From Nigrospora sphaerica (Eukaryota; Ascomycota; Sordariomycetes; Amphisphaeriales; Apiosporaceae), in contig JAGVVL010000002.1 of assembly GCA_018287875.1 (NCBI GenBank), positions 6,634,001 to 6,698,000 of the forward strand: a stretch of DNA of 64,000 bases. The letters run 5' to 3'. Shown in pieces: positions 47,600-58,085 of the stretch (position 1 is its first letter; each line of letters begins with the position of its first letter). A program made the position numbers and the translations under genes. The notes beneath the pieces are model-generated. The model saw nothing but the letters and a program-made list of their open reading frames with translations, had not been told where the DNA came from and did not search any database.

Positions 47600-50209
47600 T
47601 CACCGATAAAGTTCTCTCCGGCCGTCCTCGTACACCACCTCTCTCTGTACGGTACGGGCCGGCTCCATATAGTATCGCTCTGCGGGACGCACGCTGTATT
47701 CGTGTCGCGGTAGGTCGACCTCAGTCGGCCTGACGCTATACTCCCGATAGGGAGGAGGGACAATTTCGCGCCTGGCCTCAGGGTGCACACTCGCAGCATG
47801 TTCCCTGAGAGGCACATCAGGCAGCCTCACACTGGCAACTCTTCCATAATCGTAGCGTATGGGCTCGGGCGGCCGAGTGCTGGCAGACCTCATACCATAG
47901 TCCGGAGGCAGTTCCCGTGGAAATTGCCTGTCCCCGGTAGGGAAATACTGAACGTATTCGTGGCTGGGCGGCGGGGGCGGAGGTGGCTGCGTCGGATACT
48001 CGCGCCCTCGGTAATCTCGGTAGTCTCGGTAGTCGGGAGCACCATACTCAGGCTGGGTCACGACCCGTCGAGGCGCCGGGAGCGGGGAGGCGCGCCGGTA
48101 CAACACACCATCGCGCTCAAAAGTTTCGGGCCCGGGCATCCGTGATACAGCGCGGGCTGGGGTGCGTTCGTAGACGATTTCGTGCTCTAGCGGTCTGCCA
48201 ACTGGAGCAACGGACAGTCGAGAAGCTGCCGGAGGCGGTATTGGCTCCAGATACTCACGTCCGAACTCGTCGGTCATGATACGGGGAGGCGGTCTGGGCG
48301 GGCCCATAACAGAGCGAGGATCAATCATGATAGGCGAACGGGATCGAGGTCTGTCAGCCACAGGATGTACGCTCATTCGCCCGTCGGGATAATAGGCAGA
48401 AGCCTCCCGATAGGCGGCATCTGCTACAGAATATGCCGCTGGACGTATCGAACGCACCTCGCTCGCGGCATGGGGAACGACATAGCTCGCAGGTGAGGGG
48501 CCGTGGCGAGCGTACTGTACCGCCTCCTCGGCCCTCCGGTTCTCGTGAACGGGCCGCTCAAGACGCTGGCTGGCGGGCGGCGCGACGGATTGCCGTGTAT
48601 GACGCCCGTACATGTCTTCCACTACCCGCTCATAGGCGCCGACTGGCTCCCGCTCCTCTCGCAACGGTCTGGGAACATACTCCTCCTGGACACCCTCGAC
48701 CGGCGGACCTACTCTTGGCTCATCGTAGTTCAGCCCCGGCTGAGGCTGCTGGCCCTGCAGCGGCCTCTGCCGTTTGGCCGGTCTGCCATACTGCGGTGCC
48801 GACAGCGGCGACGGTGAGCGAGGCTCGGGCTTGATGTATGGCGATGCGGGCCGTTCAGCAGCCGCTTTCCTCTTGTTCTTCTTCTTGTTCTTTTTCTTGT
48901 TGCCCTTCTCACCCTGAGGAGAACTTTCCGGGCTGGTGCCATTGGCCGGTTCTTGCCGGAGGGCGGCTACCTGGGCCGGGGCGCCCGGCAAGATGCTTAT
49001 CTCCTGGTCAGGAACAGCAGGTTGTCGTGCCACGGCCAGCGGCGAGACGTGGGCAGGCTGGGGGGCAAACGGTTGGAGGTTGTGGCCGCGAATCAGTCGT
49101 GGCTCCCGCTGAGCAGGAGAACCTACTTGGTGCGACGGAGGGGCTTGGGCACGGCTGGCTTCAGCCCGGCGATCCGTCTCGGCGACATCGCCAGACCTGC
49201 TGGTAGTGCCGCTCCCGTTAGAACTAATCACCATGGGCTGTGCGTCATCTCCGGCGGGTGCTTGCCCACTGAGCGAAGCACCGCCGCCATACATTGGGTA
49301 GGCACCCTCATGATGCAGGCGGAACGGAGGGGCCACGCCGACTCCTCCCCTAACGGCACAGTATGGCGGCGGATGGTTATGCTGACCAGCCAGGGCCGGG
49401 CCTGGTGGGTTTGCGCTTGCCACGGGCTGGTTTTTCTCATGCAGGGTAGCTCGGGGGCCGGTGGGTGGGGGGGCATCTCGCATCTGGATGTCGTCTGATG
49501 CGCGGTGAGCGGGTGACGAGACACAGGGCTCGGGAGTATCATGCTGACTAGAGTAAAAGGTGTTGTTATCGAACGAGTCGCTGGAATCAGATGCGTTAGC
49601 AGCCACATCAGCATCAACAGGCGGAGCGGTTGCCTGCACGAGTGTCAGGGCTTTTGCGAGAACATCGGGAAGATCCAGGTCCGCCTCGTGTTCGATGGGC
49701 TGGGCGGCCTGGGCGGCCTTGTTGGCAGCACGGCGCTGGTCCAGCTGTTCCCTGAGAGACTTCTCAAGCCTCTGCCTCCGCTGCTGGAACTCGGCTCTAA
49801 TGAGCACGTCAGACTTGGTAAGCAGCAGCGGGTCAAACTGCGTCGGCTTGGCTGGGTTCAGGCCACGGCCGGCAGCAGAAGACGACGAGGAAGCCATGGG
49901 CTGTTGCGCGTTTGCCTCAAAGGACTGGAGATTACCCAGGCGGGAATTTTGGGCAGCGGCGCCTGCTTGCGAGCCTGCGAGGTTCGCGGCGGCCGACGTG
50001 CCTAATGCCGACTGGGGATTACTCTGGACTTTCCCTGCCACGGCCGGGAGTTTGATACGAGGATGGTGGCCGGACAGCACGGCATCGCGGAACCGAACGA
50101 TTCTCTCATATTCCTCCGCCTCGTGTAGATTATCTTCTGCAAGGGCAGAAGCAGAGCCGGGGACGGGCCCATTGGCCACAGGCCGAACTGTCACGCCAGC
50201 TTGCGCCAT
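47600..50209 (-). CDS. Large proline-, arginine- and tyrosine-rich disordered protein
   Basis: Single exon, 869 residues, with a strong start context (CACCATGG). I recognise no catalytic domain. What can be seen: an N-terminal EEYERIVRFRDAVLSG helix (about 32-48); a predicted coiled segment RAEFQQRRQRLEKSLREQLDQR (about 136-158); a Ser/Asp-rich patch; a basic K/N-rich motif KKKNKKKNKRK (about 436-447), a good nuclear-localisation candidate; and a C-terminal 400 residues dominated by Pro, Arg, Tyr and Glu, with repeated EYSVRP. Codon use and the 2.6 kb uninterrupted frame support a real gene. Composition suggests an RNA- or chromatin-associated scaffold, but that is inference only. The nucleotidase gene sdt1 is divergent from it. 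Confidence 0.7.
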   Translation of the reverse strand: MAQAGVTVRPVANGPVPGSASALAEDNLHEAEEYERIVRFRDAVLSGHHPRIKLPAVAGKVQSNPQSALGTSAAANLAGSQAGAAAQNSRLGNLQSFEANAQQPMASSSSSAAGRGLNPAKPTQFDPLLLTKSDVLIRAEFQQRRQRLEKSLREQLDQRRAANKAAQAAQPIEHEADLDLPDVLAKALTLVQATAPPVDADVAANASDSSDSFDNNTFYSSQHDTPEPCVSSPAHRASDDIQMRDAPPPTGPRATLHEKNQPVASANPPGPALAGQHNHPPPYCAVRGGVGVAPPFRLHHEGAYPMYGGGASLSGQAPAGDDAQPMVISSNGSGTTSRSGDVAETDRRAEASRAQAPPSHQVGSPAQREPRLIRGHNLQPFAPQPAHVSPLAVARQPAVPDQEISILPGAPAQVAALRQEPANGTSPESSPQGEKGNKKKNKKKNKRKAAAERPASPYIKPEPRSPSPLSAPQYGRPAKRQRPLQGQQPQPGLNYDEPRVGPPVEGVQEEYVPRPLREEREPVGAYERVVEDMYGRHTRQSVAPPASQRLERPVHENRRAEEAVQYARHGPSPASYVVPHAASEVRSIRPAAYSVADAAYREASAYYPDGRMSVHPVADRPRSRSPIMIDPRSVMGPPRPPPRIMTDEFGREYLEPIPPPAASRLSVAPVGRPLEHEIVYERTPARAVSRMPGPETFERDGVLYRRASPLPAPRRVVTQPEYGAPDYRDYRDYRGREYPTQPPPPPPPSHEYVQYFPTGDRQFPRELPPDYGMRSASTRPPEPIRYDYGRVASVRLPDVPLREHAASVHPEARREIVPPPYREYSVRPTEVDLPRHEYSVRPAERYYMEPARTVQREVVYEDGRRELYR

Positions 50210-51524
50210 GGTGGTCGAGGGGAGTGAAGGGACTGATTAGCAGGACAATTGGCCGCACAACACTCCTGCGACCGCGCAGGGTGAAGAAAATCAGCAGTTG
50301 ACAGCGTGCCCTTGCCCGGTCAAGCGACCGTGGGAGGCGGAAAACAGATGATGAAGTGGATGGGCAATTCGCGTCGGCTTGAGAGGCTCTCACTTCGGGG
50401 ATGATGAGATGAAGGGAAGTACCGATCGCTTTTCCAAAGGAACCGACCGCTAGGTAGCGAGGAACGCGACACAGCACGCGGCGCCGGGTAGTTCTGCGGA
50501 CTCAGCCAGCTGGCAAACTAGCAGGGGGCGCATGCCGGGCCATGTACATTCCGTATAAGCACATGAGAGTTGCCTTAAGGCCGACGCCACGATCGTCTAG
50601 GCGTTTACATCCGAGCTCCCTGTCTTTTACTAGGTGCTCCATGGAGATTCAAAGTGTCCTTGAACTGTGAAACTTAGGTACTTAAGCAGCTGGAGGTTTC
50701 TAGGTTGCGTGGAAGGGCATTACCTACCATCATCCATCCAGTGTGCATAGCTTACTTGCGGTAGATACTACAGTGAGCGCCCAGTAACCGCCAGCCACGC
50801 AGCCACTTAGCCACTCAACCACTCAGCCACTCTTGTGAGAACCTGCCTCGCCTGCTAATAGCTAGAGGCCAAGTCGCCCTCGCAAGGAGCATTCCAACCA
50901 GCTTCCGAGGTTACCCACCTACCCATCCACACCCTTGGTCGGTGTCTACCTAGACGTTCCATTGCGCGAGTCCATGCTTCAAGTGAAAGAGTGAAATAGG
51001 CATACAAAAGGGGGCGGGCGGCAGGTAATCCATGTACCAACATACCTGCCGATATGCATCCACCTTCCCCGTACTTACTGGCCTCCCACTTCGCCGTATG
51101 ACTCGACAACGCACACGCACCTCTTCCCCAGCATCAACACGCAGATCCGACGAGGTGGAACGGGTCAGTCAATGACAAGCAGGAGCGATCCAGTCGGGAT
51201 AGGTGGAAGGAGTCCTCACACTGCTGTCTCGCCGAGTGACTCGTGCGATATTTTAGATCGGGCATAAATACCCACAAGGCTGCGTCCGGGCCGGTAGCCT
51301 TGATGAATACCTACAGCACTTGGCCAGCACCTACCCGGAACCTTCGCCGGTTGTACAGGCTATACCATCCGTCGGCCCGCGCCCAGTCATTTGCATGCCG
51401 CAGCAGCAGCCAGAGGACCCGAGACTTTTCGGTTTCCCTTCCCGCAGTTTCTTCACGTCGCCCGCTATCCATTCAGCAGCGAGCCGGACACCTCAATTCC
51501 GCCCTTTCATTGAAGCGATTCGAA
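50210..51524. other. Divergent upstream region of the disordered-protein and sdt1 genes
   Basis: About 1.3 kb with no gene recognised. Frames open near 50130-50477 and 51243-51587 are leader sequence; the second is in frame with sdt1 but its upstream part has no similarity to nucleotidases. Confidence 0.5.
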
Positions 51525-52434
51525 ATGGGGTCGCAAGCAGGCGAGCCGCCAGCGGCCGGGGACAGCCGCGTTGTCTTCTTCTTGTAGGTTGCTGTCGACG
51601 TTACCGGCTGGCTCCTCGCGTGGTCGGGCCTTTAACTGACTTTACGTCCGGTTCAAGCGACATAGACAACTGTCTGTACCCGAAGAGTGAGTCCTGCGGG
51701 CGGCAGCCACCCCTCCACCCAGCCAACCGCAGAAACAGCCTAACTTGGGCCCAGGTGCAAAGGTCCATGACCTCATGGCCGAGCTGATTGACAACTACTT
51801 CGCCAAGCATCTTGGGGTTTCCGAAGAAGAGGCCATCCGGCTGCACAAAGAATATTACCAAAACTATGGTCTCGCCATCGAGGGCCTGGTGCGCCACCAC
51901 CAGATTGACCCGCTCGAGTACAACGCCAAAGTAGATGACGCGCTACCTCTCGAGGGCATCATCAAGCCCAACCCGCAACTGCGCAAGCTGCTCGAGGACA
52001 TAGACAAGAGCAAGGTCAAGATGTGGCTCTTCACCAATGCCTACATTAACCATGCCAAGAGGGTGGTGCGACTGCTGGAGATTGGGGATCTTTTTGAGGG
52101 TCTCACCTACTGCGACTACGCAGCCCAACCCATCCTCTGCAAGCCCCATGTCGACATGTTCGCCAAGGCCATGAGGGAAGCCGGCGTCGAGAGGCCCGAG
52201 GACTGCTACTTTGTTGGTAAGTGAAGATGAACGTGTTTCCCAGGCTGGCGGCCACTCATCCCTTCGATAGACGACTCGTATCAGAACTGCCGCGGTGCGC
52301 AAAAGATTGGCTGGACAGCGGCACACTTGGTCGAGGTTGGAGTGAAGGTGCCGCGAACGCCCGCATCGCAATTCCAAATCCAGCACCTGGAAGAACTGCG
52401 AACCTGCTTCCCCCATCTCTTCAAGTCGGGCTGA
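51525..52434 (+). CDS. sdt1: Pyrimidine 5'-nucleotidase, HAD family (Sdt1/Ssm1-like)
   Basis: Four exons: 51525-51583, 51658-51686, 51755-52216 and 52271-52434; introns of 74, 68 and 54 nt, GT-AG, all phases consistent; 237 residues. HAD motif I FFFDIDNCLYPKS puts the nucleophile at D21 and acid/base at D23; almost all of it lies on the 29-nt second exon. Motif II is LFTNA, and motif III/IV is the K of CKPHVDMF with D184-D185 in FVDDSYQNCRGA, split by intron 3. Yeast Sdt1 and Phm8 dephosphorylate UMP/CMP and other nucleoside monophosphates, removing toxic or excess pyrimidine nucleotides in the cytosol. Convergent with med21, 218 bases between stop codons. Confidence 0.92.
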
Positions 52435-52652
52435 TGGGGCACGGTCGCTGACGATGCTGGGTATCGGCGCGTTTGGGCGTCTTTAAGGCACCGCAGTGCG
52501 GCGCGCATGCGCGACACATCTTCCGGTTCGTTTTGTTCAAATCTTTCTGCAGATGGGCGATAGACGTTGGAGTAGAATAAAACCGTCGGTACATACAATG
52601 TCCATCCTGCAGTCGTCTTGCTCTCTGGTGTAGTGGCTTGAAAGCCTTGGGC

Positions 52653-53205
52653 TCACGGGCGGCGGATGCTCCGTACGACCTCGTCGAGCCGGGCCATGAT
52701 GTCCTGCTTCTCCTTGATGGCTTCCTGGCGCTGGGCCTCGGCTACCTTTAGCTCCTCTTCCAGTTCTTTGATGTTGCGCTCCTGGTCGTGCTCGCTATTT
52801 TCCAGACCGGGAAGTATCGAGATTAGGTATTCGATTTGCTGCTCTTTGGTGATAAGGTCCTGCGCCAGCTCGACCTGGGCGGCCTTAAAGACCTCGGGTG
52901 GGTGGGGGTCAACTGCACGAGGGGTCAGTATATCGCGGACACGGTAAGACGCGCTGGTGGTATGCGGCGCACTAGCCCTCTGATTGCTCCGGTTCCTTGT
53001 TCAATTCTCGGATCTGGTCGTTGGGGCCGAGGGTCTCGAGGTTGTGGTGCAGGTTGACGTAGTGAACCGAGGCGACGAATTGTTGCGCCAACTGCCGTCG
53101 CAAGTTGTCAGTACGGACGCGCGCATGCGCAGGCGGAAACCAGGGAGACGGAGAAAAACGCACCTCGTCGACGGCATCTTGTAATTGCGTCAGCCGGTCA
53201 CTCAT
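52653..53205 (-). CDS. med21: Mediator complex subunit 21 (Srb7)
   Basis: Three exons: 53164-53205, 52977-53091 and 52653-52912; 138 residues, a normal Med21 length. The start MSDRLTQLQDAVDELAQQF, NLETLGPNDQ, VDPHPPEVF, the helix QVELAQDLITKEQQIEYLIS, and LPGLENSEHDQERNIKELEEELK are diagnostic. Med21 forms a coiled-coil heterodimer with Med7 that is the hinge of the Mediator middle module, in the nucleus. Intron 1 is GT-AG (72 nt). For intron 2 (52913-52976, 64 nt) no GT donor keeps the frame; the only fit is a GC donor (GCTAGT) after codon base 1, with a CTGAC branch site and CAG acceptor, restoring the conserved V-D-P. It is therefore a probable GC-AG intron, or the site of a sequencing error. 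Confidence 0.93.
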
Positions 53206-53724
53206 CTTGCCGGATGCTTCTCTGTTGCCAGAAAAGAACGGGGCGTGAAGGCGACGACTTCGGCGGCGGGCGAGCTGGGAGAGCAGCTGAATGCGGATGC
53301 GGCTCCCGGGGAGGGACGCTAAAGAGGGCGTTTGAACAACAATTGGCAAGATTCAAGACGGATTCAAATGGATCCAGGTAGTGGATTTCCACTGTTACCA
53401 GCCCGGTAAGTAGTGGAATCCCAGAGCAGAAGGTACGTACCGTCAGCGCAGCTACAGTACCAACCTGCCAAGTGGTGCTGGTGCGCTGGGATAAGGTAAG
53501 ATGTATTTGTTACGGGGGTGCATTTTGCGCGGGTCGAGCGGGCCGCTAATGAAGAAGGGGAACCTTGGCTCCGGCCGACTACCCGTCTTCACGAGGTCCC
53601 GCCCGCCATGAAGAATCGAGTCGTCTCATCCGGAGGTTCATAGCGTCGACTCGGCCATTAACCGCCGAAGCTCGGCAGCCTTCGTCAACGGCATCTCCCC
53701 TCACCTCCGTTGCCCCCCGCGGCC
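53206..53724. promoter_or_regulatory. Bidirectional promoter region between med21 and the rrg7-like gene
   Basis: 519 bases separate the two divergent start codons, so both promoters must share this space. It includes short GGTA/TACC patches near 53405 and 53432. No TATA element stands out. Confidence 0.5.
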
Positions 53725-54588
53725 ATGTACCGTGTCTCTCTACCGCGGTGGCTTCAGCGTCACCCTGCGGCCGGGCCAGCAGCCCGTCTTCGGCTCAGCA
53801 ATAAAGGACCCCGATGCCACGCCCCCGGGATAGGCCGTTTCCGCGCTTCGTCTAACGATGCTGCCCTGGCGACAAAAGCGGACAGCGTCGAGCACACAGA
53901 CGCCGCCCCCACCGCTGACCATCACGACTCTGCTGCGTCCGGCGACGTCAGGACGGTGCCACCCGTCGAGATCCTCCAGGACACAGGCGCTGCCGCCTCG
54001 GTGGGTGGTCACCACGACCTTGCTACGTACGCGGCCTACGCCGTGCGTACGGGCCTCGACACCTCGTCCAAAACCTACGTGGGGACTCACTACGAGTACA
54101 CTGTAGCGTCGGTACTCAAGGGTTACGGCTTTGACATGAAGCGTATCGGCGGCCGAAACGACTTTGGCATCGACCTGCTGGGTACCTGGTCCGTCCCTTC
54201 TTCGCCTACGGCCCTACGTGTTATTCTGCAGTGCAAAGTAGCCGCGACCAAGACTGAAATCGGACCGCGTCTCGTCCGGGAATTAGAGGGGGCCTTTGTC
54301 GGGGCCCCTCCCGGCTGGCGCGGTCCCGGCGTCATGGGCCTGCTGGTCGCGCAGAAGCCGGCCACCAAGGGCATCCGCGATTCGCTTTCCCGTAGCCGCT
54401 GGCCCATGGGTTTCATCTCGTGCCTGCCGGACGGCCGGTTGCAGCAGATGTTGTGGAATCGCCAGGCCGAGGAAAACGGGCTCGCCGGCATGGGCGTCGG
54501 CGTACGGTTTGCGCAAGAAGATGACCCCCAGCAGCAGTCTCTCATCCTCACCCACCAGGGAAGGCCATACAAGTTTACCGAGAAATGA
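53725..54588 (+). CDS. Rrg7/DUF2034-like mitochondrial protein with Mrr-type nuclease fold
   Basis: Single exon, 287 residues. The N-terminus is rich in Arg, Leu, Ser and Ala and lacks acids for over 40 residues (MYRVSLPRWLQR), a typical mitochondrial targeting peptide. From about residue 118, YVGTHYEYTVASVLKGYGF, RNDFGIDLLG and VILQCK place E124, D146/D150 and Q169-x-K171 as in the PD-(D/E)xK fold of the Mrr-like restriction endonuclease superfamily. Yeast Rrg7 (required for respiratory growth) carries this DUF2034 domain and localises to mitochondria; its biochemical role is not settled. Putative active-site residues look intact here, so nuclease activity on mitochondrial DNA is possible but unproven. 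ATG at 53725 is chosen; the frame upstream has no earlier ATG. Confidence 0.82.
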   Translation: MYRVSLPRWLQRHPAAGPAARLRLSNKGPRCHAPGIGRFRASSNDAALATKADSVEHTDAAPTADHHDSAASGDVRTVPPVEILQDTGAAASVGGHHDLATYAAYAVRTGLDTSSKTYVGTHYEYTVASVLKGYGFDMKRIGGRNDFGIDLLGTWSVPSSPTALRVILQCKVAATKTEIGPRLVRELEGAFVGAPPGWRGPGVMGLLVAQKPATKGIRDSLSRSRWPMGFISCLPDGRLQQMLWNRQAEENGLAGMGVGVRFAQEDDPQQQSLILTHQGRPYKFTEK

Positions 54589-55637
54589 CGCTCCCGTCCA
54601 TGCTGGTCAGAACGGTGACCGACGCTTGAGGCAGATGATGGGTATAACCAAGCCCAAGGGCGTCGCCGACGTGCGCATAATTGCTTGAACGAAGGATTAC
54701 TTAGCGATCGGTCTCTTCGCCTGGTGGGCTCTTAAGAGACTTGGCGCGCACCAGAACTATTCAAAGCGATGAAGGGCCATCAAAACCACGTGGTGGCGTG
54801 GCGTCGTGCTCTTAGCCTGTACGCATGAGATGGGCACAGCAGGAACGGGGCAAACCCGAGACTGAGGGCCGCCGTGAAGCTTTCGCCTCGTTTGAGCACA
54901 ACTGAGCGGCGTCGTTTGACCCGCGGCAGTACTGGTGGGTACGGACTATGTTGTCCGTACATCAGTCGGCTTTGATGACAATACGGCGTTGCTTGCATAG
55001 ATGGCGTAGTGTCAGGACCGGGAAGCCCCCAAAATTGAATCGCACAGGTTCGCCAGTGTTATCCTTTGCATCTATGCCCAAGCCAACAAGGCACGAGACT
55101 AATCAGTGACAGATGAATGTGTGTCCCAAGGCGAGGAAAAATGGCAGGGTCGGAACCCGGGTAGTCTAGCAAAAAGCAGGCCTGTTCCACTCAGAACAAA
55201 TGATCTTCCAGTACGTCGTCAGCTTGGGTCTCTCGTTGGAATAATATACAGTTCGTGGGCCAAACGTACTACCCTTAAGTACAAGGTACTTGATTTAAAT
55301 CTTTGGCCTGTACCAGATTTCCAGGCCGTCGTCATACCGAGACTCGCCGGCCTCGTGACCGGGTTCTGATAAATCACGAATCAACCAACCCGTGCTGCCA
55401 CACCAGGCTATCGCGATTCCTCGTCGTACAGATTCCAAGCCCAAAGCCGCCAATGCAAACTCCCGAAGCCCCATGCCTACCGGCCCGTTCCAAGTGCAAG
55501 AGTATACTTGAGGATGACCTCGCTCAGCCGGGGGGTGTCCGAGAGGGAGTGGATTATCAGAATGAAAAAAAAAAAAGCAATGAGCAGGAAACCGGGGCGA
55601 CGTCGGTCCGTCGCGTGGTCTTGGCCAGGCACTCACT
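54589..55637. other. 3' regions between convergent genes
   Basis: No gene recognised. Contains an A-rich stretch at 55562-55580 close to the next gene's 3' end. Frames at 54780-54998 and 55295-55636 have no recognisable domain. Confidence 0.5.
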
Positions 55638-56138
55638 TCAGTCGTCCCAGATGGCCGCCTTGGCCTTCTCGGCCTCCTCGGCGCGGCGTCGCTCGGCCGC
55701 CTTCTCCTCGTCGCGGCGCTTCCGCTCCTTCTCGCGGAGGGCGCGGTCGTAGGCGCGCTGCTCCTCGGTGGCGCGCGGCGCCTTGACCCCCAGCGCGCTG
55801 GCGATCATGCGCCGCGCCACGGCGTCCGTCTTCTCGGGGCGCCGCTCCGGCTGCGACGCCGCGGCGGCAACTCCGGGGGCCGCCGGGGACCAGGTCGGCA
55901 TGCCCGGCCCGCCCTCGCCGTACGACGGGGTGCTGGGCGTCGGCGGCGGCGCCATCACGCCCGGCCGGCCGGGCCCCGCGGCCGCCGGCGCGTCCATCTC
56001 CGTCTCGGGCTCCGAGTCTTCTTCGTCTTCCCACGAGTCGGCGACGACGGCCGCCTTCTTGGCGGGTTTGGGCGCACCCTGCGCGAGCGAGGGCTTCGAT
56101 GTGGCGGTCGTGACAGGACCGTTAGGCTTCGTCGCCAT
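55638..56138 (-). CDS. Small acidic/coiled-coil protein of unknown function
   Basis: Single exon, 166 residues. An Ala/Pro/Thr/Lys-rich start is followed by an acidic patch DSWEDEEDSEPETEMD (about 35-50), a Pro/Gly/Ala-rich linker, then a helical, highly charged C-terminus (RATEEQRAYDRALREKERKRRDEEK, coiled coil, shortened here in meaning only) ending in IWDD. The SW-E-D-E-E-D patch recalls the N-terminus of translation factor eIF3j, but the rest does not match, so I do not assign it. Codon use and the clean start and stop support a real gene; function unknown. Confidence 0.65.
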   Translation of the reverse strand: MATKPNGPVTTATSKPSLAQGAPKPAKKAAVVADSWEDEEDSEPETEMDAPAAAGPGRPGVMAPPPTPSTPSYGEGGPGMPTWSPAAPGVAAAASQPERRPEKTDAVARRMIASALGVKAPRATEEQRAYDRALREKERKRRDEEKAAERRRAEEAEKAKAAIWDD

Positions 56139-58085
56139 GTTGGGTGGTCGGCTGTCGCCGGAAACCGGGCACCGCGCGGATTCTGGTGGTGCTTTCAAAG
56201 ACTCCTGGTGTGTGCAGTCTCCAACGCTTGTTTTCGTGCCCTTCGGCGGTGGTCTACCAAGCTGGCTGAGCACGGCGAATCGTTCCAAGCGACGGGCTGG
56301 TTGCTCGGGGTCGAAAGGTATGGGTGAAAGAGGTATGCCGGAAGGTCGGTGGTCGGTACGCAGAGAACGCAGCGGTTTACAGACGCCTCGACCCGTGGGG
56401 GCTTAAGGCCTAGCGGGGTACAATTGGGGCGGGACAAAGAGGGAATTGAAATGGTAGAAGAAGGTAAGGAGGTGGAGGTCTGGTGACAATAGCACTAGGT
56501 GGTGGCATGTTCCTTAGTTACTAGTTGACAGCCAGTGGGAACATGACGGTTGAATTCAACCTACCTATCCAGGATGTCTTGGGGTCGATCCATTTTGATG
56601 GCGATGGCCACTCTTGGACCCCGCCACAGACACCGAAGCCCCTCCATTGCTGGAGTAGCACGTAAACTTGGGGACTAGGCGCCGCTAAACTCCAAGCCAT
56701 ACACGTGGTACACCTATGTAGGTATGTTCTTCATAACCAGGCACCCCATGGGTTCCATGGACTGCCACGGAGGGCCGGACTTCCTTGTTTACTTTTGTTC
56801 CAGATGGTGTGGATAAGAAGCACTGTACATACTCCGTTTGTCCCCGCTACTCAATGCCTTCCGCGCGGCTGCGTGTACGAGTATGGGAAGCAGTCTCATC
56901 CCCAACCGGAGCAAGTACTCTGTTCTAGCCTGAAGCAAGCACGTCCTTGCCTCGCGTACCCCGACATATGTTAGTCCGGAATACTTTCACCATCTGAAAA
57001 CAGCTCAGCAATTTGCAACATGCACCAAATCATAACACGCCCTTGGTGTCGGGACGCCATAGACTATTCTGTAGGGCAGTATCCACGGTTACTCTTCCAG
57101 GTGTATACCCATCCGTATATCTTCATAGGTCACTATCACTGGCAAGCATCCAACCCGCCCTCTCTGTCATCTGCGCCGACAGCTGGCTACCATCTCACAT
57201 GCGCCCACCGATGTCAAGGGTACCCCCTCCTCCTATCCCTCCTTTGGTTGGTGCTTGGAGGAAGGGGCGGTTGTCTTAGACAGTAGTTTCTTCCTTGTCT
57301 GGACAGCTGTCGCGGGCTGTTCGAGGCTAAACGAAGCTTGGTTTCCGCGTAGCGACCCATCATGGATCGCCTCGTCTGCCCAGGAAGGGTGGGATGGTAA
57401 TCCCTCCCGCGCTTCACAAATTCTTCTTTTTACGCTCCTTTACCCGAGCGGCGGCTTGTTGCCGAATAGCACGAGACGCCTAGGCTCCGAATAACTTCAT
57501 GCGAGTCGGTTGTATGTTAACAGCCGCCAACCGGAATCCGTCGCTTGTGCGGGCTGTCGAAAACGAAATGTAGGTAACATGTAGGTATATGCATGCCGTC
57601 GCCATATACCGAAACGTGGGACCAAGCTTGGTACCGGCGGACCGAGACCACCTTGTCGGCTCCAAGTCAAGAGGTATTCGTAGGTTTCAGATATGGCTCG
57701 TGAGGCGGTAAATGTGCAGATCTTCACCCCTCCCCCCCTTGGACCAACATGGAGGCTACCCTCTACCCGGCACCGATGGGAAACGATCGGGTACAGCCAC
57801 TCAATACTGCTCTTTTCAACATGAGCTGCATTATACAACCTCACACAAAGCCATTCCCCATCTCAATATGTCCCGAGGAAAGAAAACTGCAGTAGATGGG
57901 ATGTCCGCAGTTATTTCCGTCATAGACGACGTGCGTGGTACTGGGTGACGCCGTCAATAAGCCCCTGGAAGTATCTAGTAGTCAACCACTTCTCTGCATG
58001 AAGTCCTGCTTATTTTGTCTATCTGTCTGGAGTCGTTTTCGAGCACAATCTGCCTGCCCGTCGCCAGCTCGGTTGCAGTACGAAC
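56139..58085. other. Intergenic region, no convincing gene
   Basis: About 1.9 kb. The left end is the promoter of the small acidic protein; the right end is the 3' region of the TGT gene. Only short frames with no known domain. Confidence 0.5.
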
